DNA from: Nemopilema nomurai
Lineage: Eukaryota > Cnidaria > Scyphozoa > Rhizostomeae > Rhizostomatidae
NCBI GenBank assembly: GCA_003864495.1
Contig: ML133503.1
Location: forward strand, 434,001-498,000
Length of the DNA stretch: 64,000 bases
Reading direction: 5' to 3'
Part shown: piece after piece, positions 1 through 50,612 of the stretch
How the letters are laid out: every line of letters begins with the position of its first letter
Position numbering within the stretch: the stretch's first letter is position 1
The notes under the pieces: model-generated
What the model was told of the DNA's origin: nothing
The model's input: only the letters and a program-made list of their open reading frames with translations
Database searches by the model: none
Program-made: the position numbers and the translations under genes

Positions 1-1785
1 GCCAGCTTGATGAAATTTTTCATCTGATAACAAGATAATGACAAGCAACCGCCCTTTTACACCATAAGTCCAAAATCACCTCTTCTGTCACATATGTCAT
101 TTCCAGTCCTTTTTTCTCCTGGGTCATGTGACCTCTACCGTCCAAAATCGAAAATTCAACATGGCCCCTATAGATTGGGAAGGGGACTTGGATGATGTTT
201 TGAATTTGAGCCAGAGAAGACAATGATTAGTGTCTTTTGCTGTGTCTTCTAAGAAAAAGTTTGCATTCATTTGGAACTCTACGGACAATACGCGCGCAAT
301 AAACGGAGCACAGACTAAACAACACTAAAGTGCTTCGGAGCTTTGGATGGAATTCTCAGTCGAAAAACAGAAGATGGCGAATCATGACCTCAAATTCCGA
401 ACACAGAAGTTTGCTTTTAAAAAACATTCGGTTGTATGGATTGCATGATGTTCAAGACTCTTTTCAGAGATGGCCTATAACTAAAAAAGCCAGCAGTTTC
501 CTAAACAAATACAGCGAAAAGACGACCGCAACACTCTAATGTCTGCCACATGCACAATGCCCCCCCCCCCCCCACCCATAATCCAATGAAATGACCAAGC
601 TCACGAAGCCCCGTCCCTCCTTGGTAGCCCTTGTGTTAAATGGAGCCCATTCTCGGAAGCCTTGTCGAAGGTGAGGCATTTGATAAACATTTCACTTTTA
701 ATAGTCACCCATCAAAAGCCTACTGCTTCTGAAACTATCATTATCGAGTATCAGAAAGTGGGACATTCTATTCAATTAAATGACCTGTGATTTCGTGTTT
801 GATGCATTTATTGGGTTTATGATACCACCTATGTCATGAAAAGAGGTGTGCAGAGTAAAGTTGTTACTGTCCTAAAGCTTAAACATTCTGTTGCCATTTC
901 CAACTGCCTTATTCAATTACCTGGACAACGGTTTTTGAGCAATACTTAGAAATGGTTTTCAATCAATGAAAGATCGTTTTCTTTATTGTTTTTAATTTCT
1001 CAAAAGAATGACAATGCTTTTAAAGCTAGATGGTTGGGAGAAGATATTATGATGCCAAATTATGACAAAATGTTCCTCCCATTAAAATACAGGAATATTC
1101 ATTGACCTGTTATTAAGACTGCGTTTATACGGGGCAGGATTCCTTTGAGATCATCTAGCCAGAAGGATCAAAAGTTGAACGGCCAACCAAATCATTTTTG
1201 ACAATATAGTACTCGTGTAAACGTATAGGCCTATCCATATAACATTATATCGAGATAAAGAGTTATCCGGCATCGTGTATGCAGCCTAAGAAAAAGAATA
1301 GTACTAAAGCTAGCTTAAATAAACATATTGATAAAAGAGAGGTTGACAACGAAATTCCTTTGGAGTGTTAGCAGCTACAATTCACCTCAATCGCTTACAG
1401 GTGAACACAGGGCACTCGCGTGCGAACTGTAAATCACCTTGAACATGAAAACAAAGCTGCGGCGAACAATCGCCAATTCAAGATCTGCAATCATCAAGTC
1501 TCTATCAGCACTGCTTATTATCTGGTGCCAGCAGTAGTTTATGATTTGCAGGTAGTGAATAAAACCTGGCAATCGTTACTCAAGACCAAGTTGGTTGCGA
1601 AGTCCAAGTAAAGAAAGCTTGTTGCATTCCTAGAATTTTTGCTATCAAAACACGGAAGAGACAGGTTAAAGCAGTGACCCTGGTTATGTCGAGTTTTGCT
1701 CTGGCCTAAGGATTTTTTATAAGCCGGCATTCGATATGACAGCAAGGCAGCGTGAAAGGTTTGCTGACGTGAGTATTGAGATGTG
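1..1785. other. 5' flank of the myosin III gene, no supported gene
   Basis: No conserved protein or RNA is recognised. The stretch is AT-rich with stops in every frame. A run of 14 C lies at 560-573. A 21-codon reading frame beginning with ATG at 160 (well-placed Kozak context) has no usable splice donor and no recognised similarity. The myosin promoter and 5' UTR should lie here, but no clear TATA or initiator could be assigned. Confidence 0.5.
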
Positions 1786-40647
<38,862 letters not shown>

Positions 40648-40771
40648 CGGATGCACCTACAGTAGTTTTGTTGCCAGTTAATCGGTGCTAATTGCATTTC
40701 TTTCTCATCTACCCTCGCAGCTAGCAAAATTTCATTGAATCGATATTAGAAGTTTTAGCATCCTGTATACC

Positions 40772-40817
40772 AATAAATGGCACTTGATTATTCCGTGTAT
40801 ATATTCCTGAGAATAAA
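40772..40817 (+). terminator. Poly(A) signals of the myosin III gene
   Basis: AATAAA at 40772-40777, about 125 bases after the proposed stop, and a second at 40812-40817. Their position is what a short 3' UTR would need and supports ending the gene at 40647. Confidence 0.55.
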
Positions 40818-43031
40818 TTCTTATAAGTTAACGTCAGTGGCTATTGGTGTCACTTTATTGTCGTTTTCATTCAAAGCAGTTTGTTACTGCATGTTTAATA
40901 GAGTCAGTGTTTTTTGGTCTAGCCACATTGGTGCCTATGATGTAAGTTTTTGTTTTTGGAACGGCTCTTATTGTCTAGGAATGGTATTCCCTAAGAATTC
41001 GTCTACTCCAGGTAGTTTTTTAAGTAATCAGGTAAAATTCTTTAAGCAACGGAAAGATAATAGTTGCGAAGCATTTGTTTTTATGTGATATAATTTTCAA
41101 GTTTCTATACGTCTCTATCCACATTGCCAATGTCCCTTTCTGATTGAAGAACCAATCTAGTTCGATCTGGGTAACTTTGAATGAACAGATAATTTAATGA
41201 AGGCCCATAGTGACTTCTTTGCGCTAATTCCTTTCGCATAACAGGCTAGGCGATACAAGACGTCATATAATATACTGTGCAATGAAAAGTGCAGTATTAA
41301 AATATCCCGGCTTGTCTTTACTATCAATGTTTGTTTAATTATTTGTATTTATTGAGAATTGTTGGTATTAATTACCATCAATGTTGGTATTTATCGAGAA
41401 TTGAATATATTGTTAGAAAATGACCACTCTTCTTATCGGTTAATTCTTTGTATGTTCGAGTATCATTTGATGGCGTTGGAAATGCTGTTTTCTAGACCGA
41501 GGTAACTTAAGTAGCTATATCGTTGTTGCTTATGATGTAAATTATGTAGGCCTTATTATTTATGCGACATGTAAATTGTATATTTGTTTATTTATTTACC
41601 TATTTATTTATTACATTTTGTATACTTTAATATCTGCAGGGCTAGATGCGCGTCTTGCTTTGCGTATCTAGAGACAAGATTCTTCGTGAATCTAAACAAT
41701 TACCAACTTCGTTTTTCTTCTGTCTAATCTGTAAGGCCCTTTAGTTGCTAAATCATTTGCTCGGCCAGTCAGCGTGCTGAATTGCTCCGTTTATTATAAC
41801 GGTAATTGTATGGATCCTTTCTAAATCCCCCCTGTCACTTAGGACACGTCACGTGCACTCACTAATAGAGCCCTTCTATGTGTGCCCAATCAACAATTCG
41901 GAGTTGCCCACGTGCGAATTGTCTGCGTCTTCGAGAATGGCCATTCATTTGCCTAAGACTTTGGCCTTAAGACGGGGACTCGTGGCTGCCAACTGGAATA
42001 CAGATGTCTTGGCTCGAGATGCTCCAAAGGGATTCTGCAGAAGGTTGATATCCTTTCATTAGATATAGACATTGTCTTGTCGCGTCATGTTGGATCAAAG
42101 AGCATAGCCTTGTAGCGCAAGAATCTGCAAGAGCGAATCGCAAATCGAAGAGAGGTAATAGAAAGCGTGCCGGCTTGGTTGGCATCAAGCTATGCCTTTA
42201 TTAGCAAAATTAAGAAGGCTTGGGTGATAAAAGACAGTGTGAGTAAGGATTACGCAACGGTGAAGCTGGATGAGTGTTTGTAGGAGTGGCTGAACAGAGA
42301 ATGTCTAATTGGATCAGCAGTGTAGTTAAAATGACGTGGTTTCGTCTTATTGCCAGCTTTGATTGTAGATTGTAGTTGGCTTACGTAATTGGCAGGAATC
42401 CAATAACAATGATCATATCAAAATATTAGAGGGGCAGGCAAGCAGTTTTGTAAAGGAAAACACTATTATCAAAGCCTAGCTCACACACCGATTTTTGTCG
42501 CTGACGACTGAAGGTTTTTCCCCGCACACTTGCGATCTTTTCTGCATTCGCCAATGAATTTTTCGATCTCACAATGAATAACCTCGATTAAAAAAGGCGG
42601 GAATTCAACAAGCACGTTTTTTATAACCAATGCATGTATCTGGACATCCTCAGAAATTACGGGTTGGGAAAACGAGATTTTTTTCTTTATGGGGAACGGA
42701 TATATCAAAATAATACTGCTAAAGGATATATCAAACGAAGCGAAAAATCATTTTGTAAAATGAGGCTACACTTAAACAATGAGCACTAGTACCCACCGTT
42801 GCCCAAAGAGTTTCAGCAGGCAGGGTTTCTCGCGCCACAAATCAACCAACAAATCCTTTTTATCCGTTGTCCACCAAAACATGCTTGTTCCAGTGACCTC
42901 CATTTTGTCAATCTAACATGCTAGATATTTGTTTCTGTCGCTGGCGACACAAATCGCCAGAGTGCGCTAGGCTTAAGGGGCCAATTACCTGCAACCCATC
43001 ATCAACAGGGAGTCCCTTTGGAAGTATTGAA

Positions 43032-43126
43032 TGACGATGATGATGATTATGATAGTGATCGTGATTATGATGATGATGATCATAGTGATCATAATGATGA
43101 TGATGATGATGATCATAATTATGATG
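43032..43126. repeat. GAT-trinucleotide microsatellite
   Basis: Interrupted (GAT)n with GATCATAAT breaks, about 490 bases upstream of the NuSAP start codon. The His-rich minus-strand frame it creates is an artefact. Confidence 0.9.
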
Positions 43127-43587
43127 GAGGTGACAGAAAGCCGCTTCAAAACAGACCCTTCCGATAATGACTTTGCAGGTGTATATTAAAGACGACCATG
43201 TCATAGAATTGTTAAATCTTTCAGAAAAAAGCTTCCAAAGAAAACAAAGCAGATAAGTTCCGCCTAAAATTTGAAATAACTTCATAATAAAATTGAAGTT
43301 TTTAAATCAGCATCCACACACCTATACGAGTGTTCTATGACGCTTGAATTCGCTCCTTGCAAAGTGAGAGTGCTTGGGAAAGTAGCCGTGGAAATATATC
43401 TGATGCATGATTGCATCTCAAAATTAGAAAATCGCTGTTTCAAATGTGAACTTAAAAATTCAGTGTTAAATTTCGGAAGATTATCTCCCCCTGCGGACAT
43501 CATTTGAAAGGGAGACTGTTTTCGCGAATTAGAGGTCTGGGGCGCAGTCAAGGTTTCGATAGCGTGTTCGTTTTTTTCAAAACAAAG

Positions 43588-43607
43588 TTTGGCGGTTTAA
43601 TTTTGAA
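43588..43607 (+). promoter_or_regulatory. E2F/CDE-CHR-like cell-cycle element at the NuSAP start
   Basis: TTTGGCGG (43588-43595) resembles an E2F/CDE core. TTTGAA (43602-43607) matches the CHR bound by MuvB complexes. They are 6 bases apart rather than the usual 4, and lie only 10-30 bases before the ATG at 43617. Late cell-cycle genes in animals often carry this pair; a regulatory role here is inferred. Confidence 0.3.
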
Positions 43608-43616
43608 AAACTCAAA

Positions 43617-45856
43617 ATGGCGATGACCGAGAGTGAGCTAACAAAATTGAAAAGGGCAGATCTGCAGAAAATTGCAAAGCTTCACGGAATCAAAGCTAAC
43701 AGGAAAGTAAGTATACGCTTATCCAATGTTGGGTAGCATTTCTCTTCCGAAATTATAGAAATATACTGTTGTCTGCGTTGTCGTCTCAAACATCTTAGGC
43801 CACTTTCGCCCATTGCAACTGTCTAGCACCACTGAAATACTGGAATTTATCTCATGCATGCTTCTAGTTTATATGTCCGTCAGTTCTATTTAGTTATAAA
43901 GGGAAAATGGCTAAAGAATTAAAAAAGGGCTAGTTGATATTAGCAGTAAGAGCTTGTTTTCGAAGGAATTTCTGTAAGTGCGGAAGGGGCAGGTAGAAGC
44001 AGTAACGGTAGATTCAATTCTTTGCTGTCTGCTCCTATTTTTGATGGGAAATTAGCATTCATGGTTGCTGTAAAATAGATGCATCTGATTGATTAAATTA
44101 ATTTACATCCAATGATTTACAAGCAATTTTTTATCTATGACTTACTATTAGTGTCATTTGAATTGTTCATTTTTTATGACACTTAGAATCGTACTTTCGT
44201 TGTACTTTCTTCGAAAGGTATATTCATGTCAGAAAGCGATGTTTCAAGCGTAATTAATCTGTCTTGATAGCATGAAAATGTATCAATCCCTATCTACCTA
44301 TATAGAAATTTAGAAAGTGTGTAATTAATTTTGTTGTTTAACTTTGTAGCTCCTTGTAATGAAATAGTAATGATATATAAACTATTCATAGTTACTGACT
44401 TCCTCAATTTTTATTGCTAATTTCATCCTCTTAGAATGCCATTTTAATAGAAGACTTGTTGAAACAATTTTCAAGTCAGGAAGACCAGAAGGAGAACATT
44501 CTTGTGAGTTTGATTTTGAAGCAATTCTTAGATGCATAACCAGAATCTTATCCCTTGCATCAAAGTTGTATTTTCACTGAGGATAGAACAAAAATAATCT
44601 TGTGATGCCACCATAAACACATTCTGGACAAGTGGAATTTAAACTTATTATGTGTCACATCTAGGTAAACTCATGAATGGTGTTCTTTGAATTATTTTTT
44701 TTGCAGCAGAAAGTTGTTTTCTAATTTTCTACAATAATTCATCAACCTACTACAATTTGTTGATTAAATTCCATAAATGCAATATGTTTGAGTTTCATTT
44801 TTCCACACTTGAAAGTTTATATCCACAGAAGTTTAACTGATTTTACTTTTGTCCAGGCATCTCCACAACCTAAAAAAGAGGAAGAAAAGGCACCAGAATT
44901 GGCAGCAAGAAAGGATGTGATTGTGAAAAAGTTTGAATTGCCAGTTCCTGAAGTTTTGACCAGCAATGAACAAACCAATCATAAGAAATCTGTCACTATT
45001 GATTCAGAGATCTCAATAAAAAATGGTATTTTTCTTAAATTTTTTTATGCTCATAATTGTGAAATTAGAAGCTGATGAAGCATTGCAAAAAATGTTCATA
45101 AGAAAGAATGTTTCAAATTTAAGTATTTTTTAAATGCAATGTTTTTAGAAATGTTAGAAAATTACTCATACAAGATTCTTTCAACATAACAGGTCTAAAA
45201 GTAATCATCAATGCCAAATAATAATTAGTGAAAAATATCTTAACTGATGAATACATTTTTTTTCAGGGCAAGGTACAAAAATACCAAAACTTCATGTTGG
45301 CAGATTAAAGGGTAATGTCTAGGCTTCTTCCTTTATGGCATTTTTATCTTGAAATATCCTATCCCATAGTCATTTTTCATTTAAAATTTTAGCCACTGTC
45401 CTTGTTTTTTTTGTGTACAGCAGACACATGTATTAGGAATGGTATTTGTGAATTTTTGTCTTCTCTTAGTGACCCTTCCACTAAGAGGTGCATAACCCAC
45501 TTCTGCATACAAAGTGACTTTCACACAATAGTATTGAGTGTAACCTCATAGTTTGGGGCTAATTCATAAAAATAAAGATAGCCTTGAAGACTGCAACTTA
45601 TAATAAATTGGCTTTGAAAAACCAGAGTAATAAGGTTTTCGGATGGGCTTCAAAAGTGGTTTGGACCAAGAGCAAAAACAGACTTTACAAACAGTGATTT
45701 GTGAAAATTGTACAAAGGCACCTGTATTTGTAATTTGAAATATTATTATGATGCTTGTTGTGTTTAACATATATTACATGTCATAATTGCAGATGAAAAA
45801 CCAAAATCGGCTACCAAAGACAAGTTCCAGAGGATCCATAACAAAAGCTTTAATAA
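43617..45856 (+). CDS. NUSAP1: NuSAP exons 1-5: SAP domain and acidic/basic linker
   Basis: Residues 1-45 form the SAP motif, split by an intron after KANRK at 43706; exon 2 completes the second helix (NAILIEDLLKQF). Exon 3 (169 bases) is a charged linker, exon 4 is only 45 bases (IPKLHVGRLK), and exon 5 opens the conserved KFQRIHNKSFN segment. The SAP motif would place the protein on DNA or chromatin. Confidence 0.88.
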
Positions 45857-48800
45857 GTATGTATGCCTTGTTGAATAAATGAGCACTCAAGTCATATGTT
45901 ATGTATATGTTAATCTAGCATGTTATAACCAGTTGAGAGCCATAATTTTCAAAACTCTAGGTTACTTTAATTTTGCTTGTAAATACTTTGCTCTCTGTTT
46001 TTAAATCATATCTTTATTTTATCACATCAATATTTTTAAATCGTATTGATAAGTGAGGCAGCCTGACAAATTTTTTACATTAATTCATTTTTAAACATAT
46101 TCACCAAAAGCTTCTTGCTTTTTCCTGCTAAAGCCATGTTGGTACGCTAGCATTGACCAGTGACGGACTAAATGGACAGTGGGCCTAAGGCCCGTTTCTT
46201 CCTGGGTCTCACGAGCTCTTCTTCAGTTGCGTCACCTTGCTATCCATCTCACCTGTGCAGCCCTAAATTGCAAGCATCTTGCTACGACACCTCAGTCGAA
46301 TCTTTCCCACCTGCTGTACTTCGCCTACTGCCTGAGTCTTTTCCATGCTGCCACGGCAATATAATTGCAGCCATGGTGGCACAAATGGGAAGAAAAGTCC
46401 CCGCTTGTCACATCTGATGAATCTGGCAAATCGAAAAACATAATTGCAAAAAGTGACAGCTATTGCTTGATATGCAGATGATCCCGCAAAATGATCTGCT
46501 GAGAAGGGGATTTTTCATAGATTACGTCGGTGCCTTGCTGGTTGTTGTCAAAAGACACGGCCAAGACAGATATTAAGTAAGAAATCCCCAACCAAAATGC
46601 TTGTGGCAACTTAAAGCTATCCGGCTTCGTTTCTTGACACGATATTTTGCATCCCTCACTTGTGCAACTGTGCTTGCAAATGCGAGGGCGGAGTTCAAGG
46701 TCGTTCGCCGGAGTGCCTTGGCATTTGCAGGTGCAAGCTTAATCCTGCGTTGTTGCGCCTAAAGAGGGCCTACGGCATTTGAAGGACAAACAGTGTTAAT
46801 GATTTTGGGACTGAGACTTTCTTTTTGAAGTTCATAGTGATACATGCGTTAACATGTTCACTACTTTTCCTCGTAATAAGAGAAGGAGTCGAATGGTGGA
46901 AAATGACTGAGAAACAATAAAAACTCCAGTTTTTTTCATCTAGTAAAAGGGACGACGGTTTTGAAGAGGTTAATGAGGGTCAAAAGGTTTGATAAGTGAA
47001 ATTTGCGGGACAGGTTTTTAGCCCTTAATTCTTCGCCATCCCACGTAAAGCGAAGAAAAAATCGAAGTACCCTTCCGCGAACTCGTTTCTCCCTGGGTCA
47101 CTCGTTTCCATGCAATTCTCTTAATTTTTATTATTTTCATTTTGATTTATGGAATATTTCCCTTTCTCTTGTGATGCCTGGAACCCAGTTCTGTGGCTAC
47201 CTCTCGAGGATCTAGCATTATTCTTTTGAATTGTGAAATCTGCCTAACCTTACCTACTTCATTACATGGTGAAATCTTCGTTACGGTCTACTTCTTTGTT
47301 AGATGTAATAATCCCAGAATGTTAATACGCATTGATTTATTTTAAGCGCCTATGCACGATTAAGGCCTCGTTAGAGGGCGCTTATTCAAAGCCTTATAGT
47401 ACACATCCCGCAATTCTTACAACCAATGTTTTCGGGAACTTGCAGTTAGCGTGATTTTGACGCGACACATTTGATATGATAAATGATATAATTAAAGATT
47501 TGAAAAATTATCTCACTTAGAATGGAGAGCATCGACGATTACATCAAGAAGAAAACTGAAAGGGCGAATTTCTTGAAGTCCTCTGTCAAGGTATTTCTTA
47601 CGCATATTACTTTTAGATATGATGGTTTAGAAATAGAAGTATTTCCGGCCCAACGACACCGCGATAGCATTGGTTGCCACAGAAAGACCACCCTCTTCGA
47701 CTTGTTGTAGTCTGTTTCATAGTCATCACTCTGTTCAAGCACTCCCACGACCTGCCTTGTAGTATGCTTCGGTCTATCAAGCGTCATACGACACACAATA
47801 CGGGCACCGGTTGTGTTTCTTGACATTGGAGCCACTGGCGGACATCAACATAGATAGCGACCGTGTTGTTTACTGAAACCAATTCTTTTTAATGATTCCA
47901 CTGATAAGCGAATTGTTAATTTCATTTTTCCAATTTGTTTCAGGCTGTGACAAGTGACGTAATGGATGTCTTGTCGACGTTCAAGAAGTTGCACAACACC
48001 CCAAAGACGCCCGGTGCCCCCAAGACCCCCAAGCCTTCGCGTACCCCCAGAGCAGGCATCACACCCCGAGTCAGCTTCATGCCCAAGGTTGGCGTTCAGT
48101 TACGTCACGGTTCTAGCAATTACGTCCTTCCTTTTGTTTTTGTTGGTGGTGGCTTCTGTGTTGTTCCATAGCTGGTCCTTCGCTCTTCTCTTGGCTATCA
48201 GGACCCAAATTTGATGAAGAAGTCAAGTATCGGAGAGTTTAACACGAGCAGTCATTATAAATTTGTCTTCTAATCCTCTAAGCTACGTATAGTCAGTCTC
48301 CTTCGAGTGTAGTTGCTTGCCCAAACTCTTCGTAAAGAACAAGTCTATTTTTTTTGTTTTTCGAAAATAAAGAAATGTCCAATAACTCTCTGACAATAGA
48401 CCATTGGTTGTTTAATTTGTGCACTCTTGGATAGGTCTTTTGAAGGAGCGCTTTTTGTCAAAAGCTTTTCGAACGAACACGAGTCAAAAGTAAAAGTTAA
48501 ATGAACAATTATGCACTGCTACAAATTAATTGAAGCTTGTGCTTGGAAATAAAGGTCTTTCTTTGGTTGAGGTGCGATGGGGAGTTGACCTCGGCGGATT
48601 CCCATTTTCAAAAGACTGCGAATATTCTTCTCCTTTTGCTGCTCGAAACATCCAGTTCTTTCTTAATCCAAGTTTGTTGCGATGAAGAGCTTTAAGTTTA
48701 TAACATTATAAACGGTCCCCAATGGGTGTTGAACATTTTTCTGTCAGTTTAGTTTCAGTGTATATCCATCCTTTATTCAAATATCAATCAAATATCTACG

Positions 48801-50612
48801 CGATTTGCGTAAATATTTGCGATTTTTCCAATCTTTAAGTTGAATTCTTTTGTTCATACGTTCATACGTGTTCTGCTGTTTATTGCCTTTTTCAAGCTTT
48901 GACTAGACGATCGATGCGATGAACGTTGCCATTTATAATATGGTATCATTTGTTATGATTATAGACAAAGAAATCTATTGGCAGCAGCGTGTCAAAGCTG
49001 GACCTTTCAAACGTGAAGTCAAAAGTGAATTCATTACCCAAGGAACGCTCAGTTTCCCGAAAAACAGTCTTCGATTTCAGGTGAACATGATCTTAATGCC
49101 TGCGGCTATTAAATTTCTTTCTTGGAATTAAACTTGACCATGCCTCCCGTATTCTCAAATTTGCTTGCTGCGGGGGGCAGCAAAATAGTTGCAGGGGGCC
49201 GTGTGTCTCTTGGGATCAGGCCACGCCCTAGACTCAGTGTCCAAACTCTCTCAGAACAGGACACGTTTGAAGTTTGACATGTCCTTGCCAGAATAAATCA
49301 TGAACTAGCAAGCAAAGGGGCAAGTTCCCGACTGACAGTTCTCGCCAGGGCCCCTACCCAGGAATATACATGCTCGTACCTTCTTCGATTTACCAGATAC
49401 CACGCCCACAATCAGGTTTGCAGACCCTTTTGGTTTGCCAATCAGCAAATTAGTATGCTTCAATACGCGCTTGGCGTTCCCTGTCTGCTTGCATTTCCCA
49501 AATAGGCCCGCATTGGCAGCCATTATCTTCTCGTGTAGGTCGCCGCTAAACAAGCTGGACGTCCCCAAGAAAACACCCAGCAAGTTCGACCTGAAGGAAA
49601 GCCTTAAGAAACCGCTTTCGTACAAGCCTCACCGCGGAAAGCTCCCTGGCATGGGTAGGACGTATTTCAATAAAGAGAACCAGGCCGAACCACGCAAAAC
49701 AGATGTTAAATCGATGAACAGAACGCAGGATGTCAAAAGGTTTGTTCCATCTACATATATAGGGGGTTTTATATTGCTTAAGGACAGTTTTTTATTTTCA
49801 AGGGTGGTTTGCAGTTCGAAAGCCTTGAAGCCTTCACTTGAATATTTTTTATAGGTACATTTTCTTTCGGCATGACCCTTGCATGTTTTTGTGCACTTAC
49901 CCTTTTAACAATCGATAATAGATAATAGATGCACTTGAATTGTCGATAAAGTTGTATATAGCTGTGCAGAGAGCAAATAGGGACACAGAGGCGGTACTTT
50001 ATATTTGCTCGTACAATTGTTGTTTGCGTACGTGTCACAAGAGCCAAACGGGATCACATTGCATAAGTTAAAGGCCCTTTAGTGGAACATATGTATTCTG
50101 GAGCGTCCGAGAAAAGGCGATTTTGTGGATTCTAAGGGAAGCTTGTCATATAAGGTAGCTTGAATTGCACTCTGAATCAAAACAACCAGGATACGTAGCA
50201 AAGAATGAAGCAAGAATGAGTATAAATGTCAATCTAGGAGTCCCTCCTCTGTAAGGTGCCAAGCCCTTTCTTGTTCACCACAATATTTACACATGTTGTT
50301 GCACTATTTTGCTTCCATCCAAAAAAAAGCGGATTTAAACTACTCATCTTGTAAACTACTTAACTAGGCCATTTTGTAATCGAGTACTCATCTTTGAATA
50401 AAACCCTTTAATGATTGGGGTCATCGGAATCATAAGCAGACTTGGAAACGAATGTCCATGCCAGTTCTGATGCTAGAAACGACTTACGTGACGTGTATTG
50501 TTTATCTTTGCTCGTCATTTCTTCTAGAGAGCAAAGGCGGGTGACAACGAAGAACAATCGCAGTCATGCAAAGCAGAAGCTGCTTGATCGGCGAAGGGGA
50601 ATCGTGAGTTAG
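43617..50612 (+). CDS. NUSAP1: NuSAP, nucleolar and spindle-associated protein, whole gene
   Basis: Ten exons: 43617-43706, 44435-44503, 44857-45025, 45267-45311, 45793-45856, 47521-47590, 47944-48087, 48965-49080, 49539-49739, 50528-50612. They give about 350 residues, shorter than the roughly 440 of vertebrate NuSAP. Family role: binds, bundles and stabilises microtubules near chromosomes in the mitotic spindle. N-terminal SAP-type DNA-binding motif (LKRADLQKIAKLHGIKANRK). The mid-protein segment IHNKSFNKMESIDDYIKKK matches the family signature. A TP-rich basic stretch follows, then FDLKESLKKPLSYKPHRGKL, the hallmark NuSAP C-terminal block, a KEN box, and a basic end (REQRR...RRRGIV). All phases agree. 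The start is the first ATG, with the SAP motif immediately after. Confidence 0.92.
45857..47520. other. NuSAP intron 5 with an unidentified GC-richer inclusion
   Basis: Most of this 1.66-kb intron is AT-rich, but about 46165-46425 is clearly richer in G and C than its surroundings, with open frames in two plus-strand frames and no splice sites that fit the NuSAP phase. It looks like an inserted repeat or foreign fragment; no family was recognised. Confidence 0.35.
47521..50612 (+). CDS. NUSAP1: NuSAP exons 6-10: microtubule-binding half with KEN box
   Basis: Exon 6 finishes KMESIDDYIKKK. Exon 7 holds five Thr-Pro sites (T188, T191, T197, T203, T209), potential CDK targets. Exon 8 must be read from 48965 (KKSIGSSVSKLDLS...TVFDF) to keep phase with both neighbours. 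Exon 9 has the conserved FDLKESL...GKL block and KEN at 301-303 (49672-49680). Exon 10 is a basic helix ending in TAG at 50610-50612. The 48088-48964 intron is long and AT-rich; an extra exon there cannot be ruled out. Confidence 0.87.

Larger units (their letters stand above)
40648..43616. other. Intergenic region between myosin III and NuSAP
   Basis: About 3 kb. It opens with the myosin 3' UTR and poly(A) signals. The middle (about 41850-42320) is less AT-rich but shows no protein I recognise. A (GAT)n microsatellite occupies 43032-43126. The NuSAP promoter should lie just before 43617. Confidence 0.6.

Noticed and set aside
42908..43285. His/Asp-rich minus-strand frame
   Set aside because: Created by the (GAT)n microsatellite.
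48919..49131. Alternative NuSAP exon 8 frame containing AGPFKREVKS
   Set aside because: It ends in phase 0, which does not join the next exon (needs phase 2). The frame from 48965 joins both neighbours and gives a sequence ending TVFDF before the conserved block.
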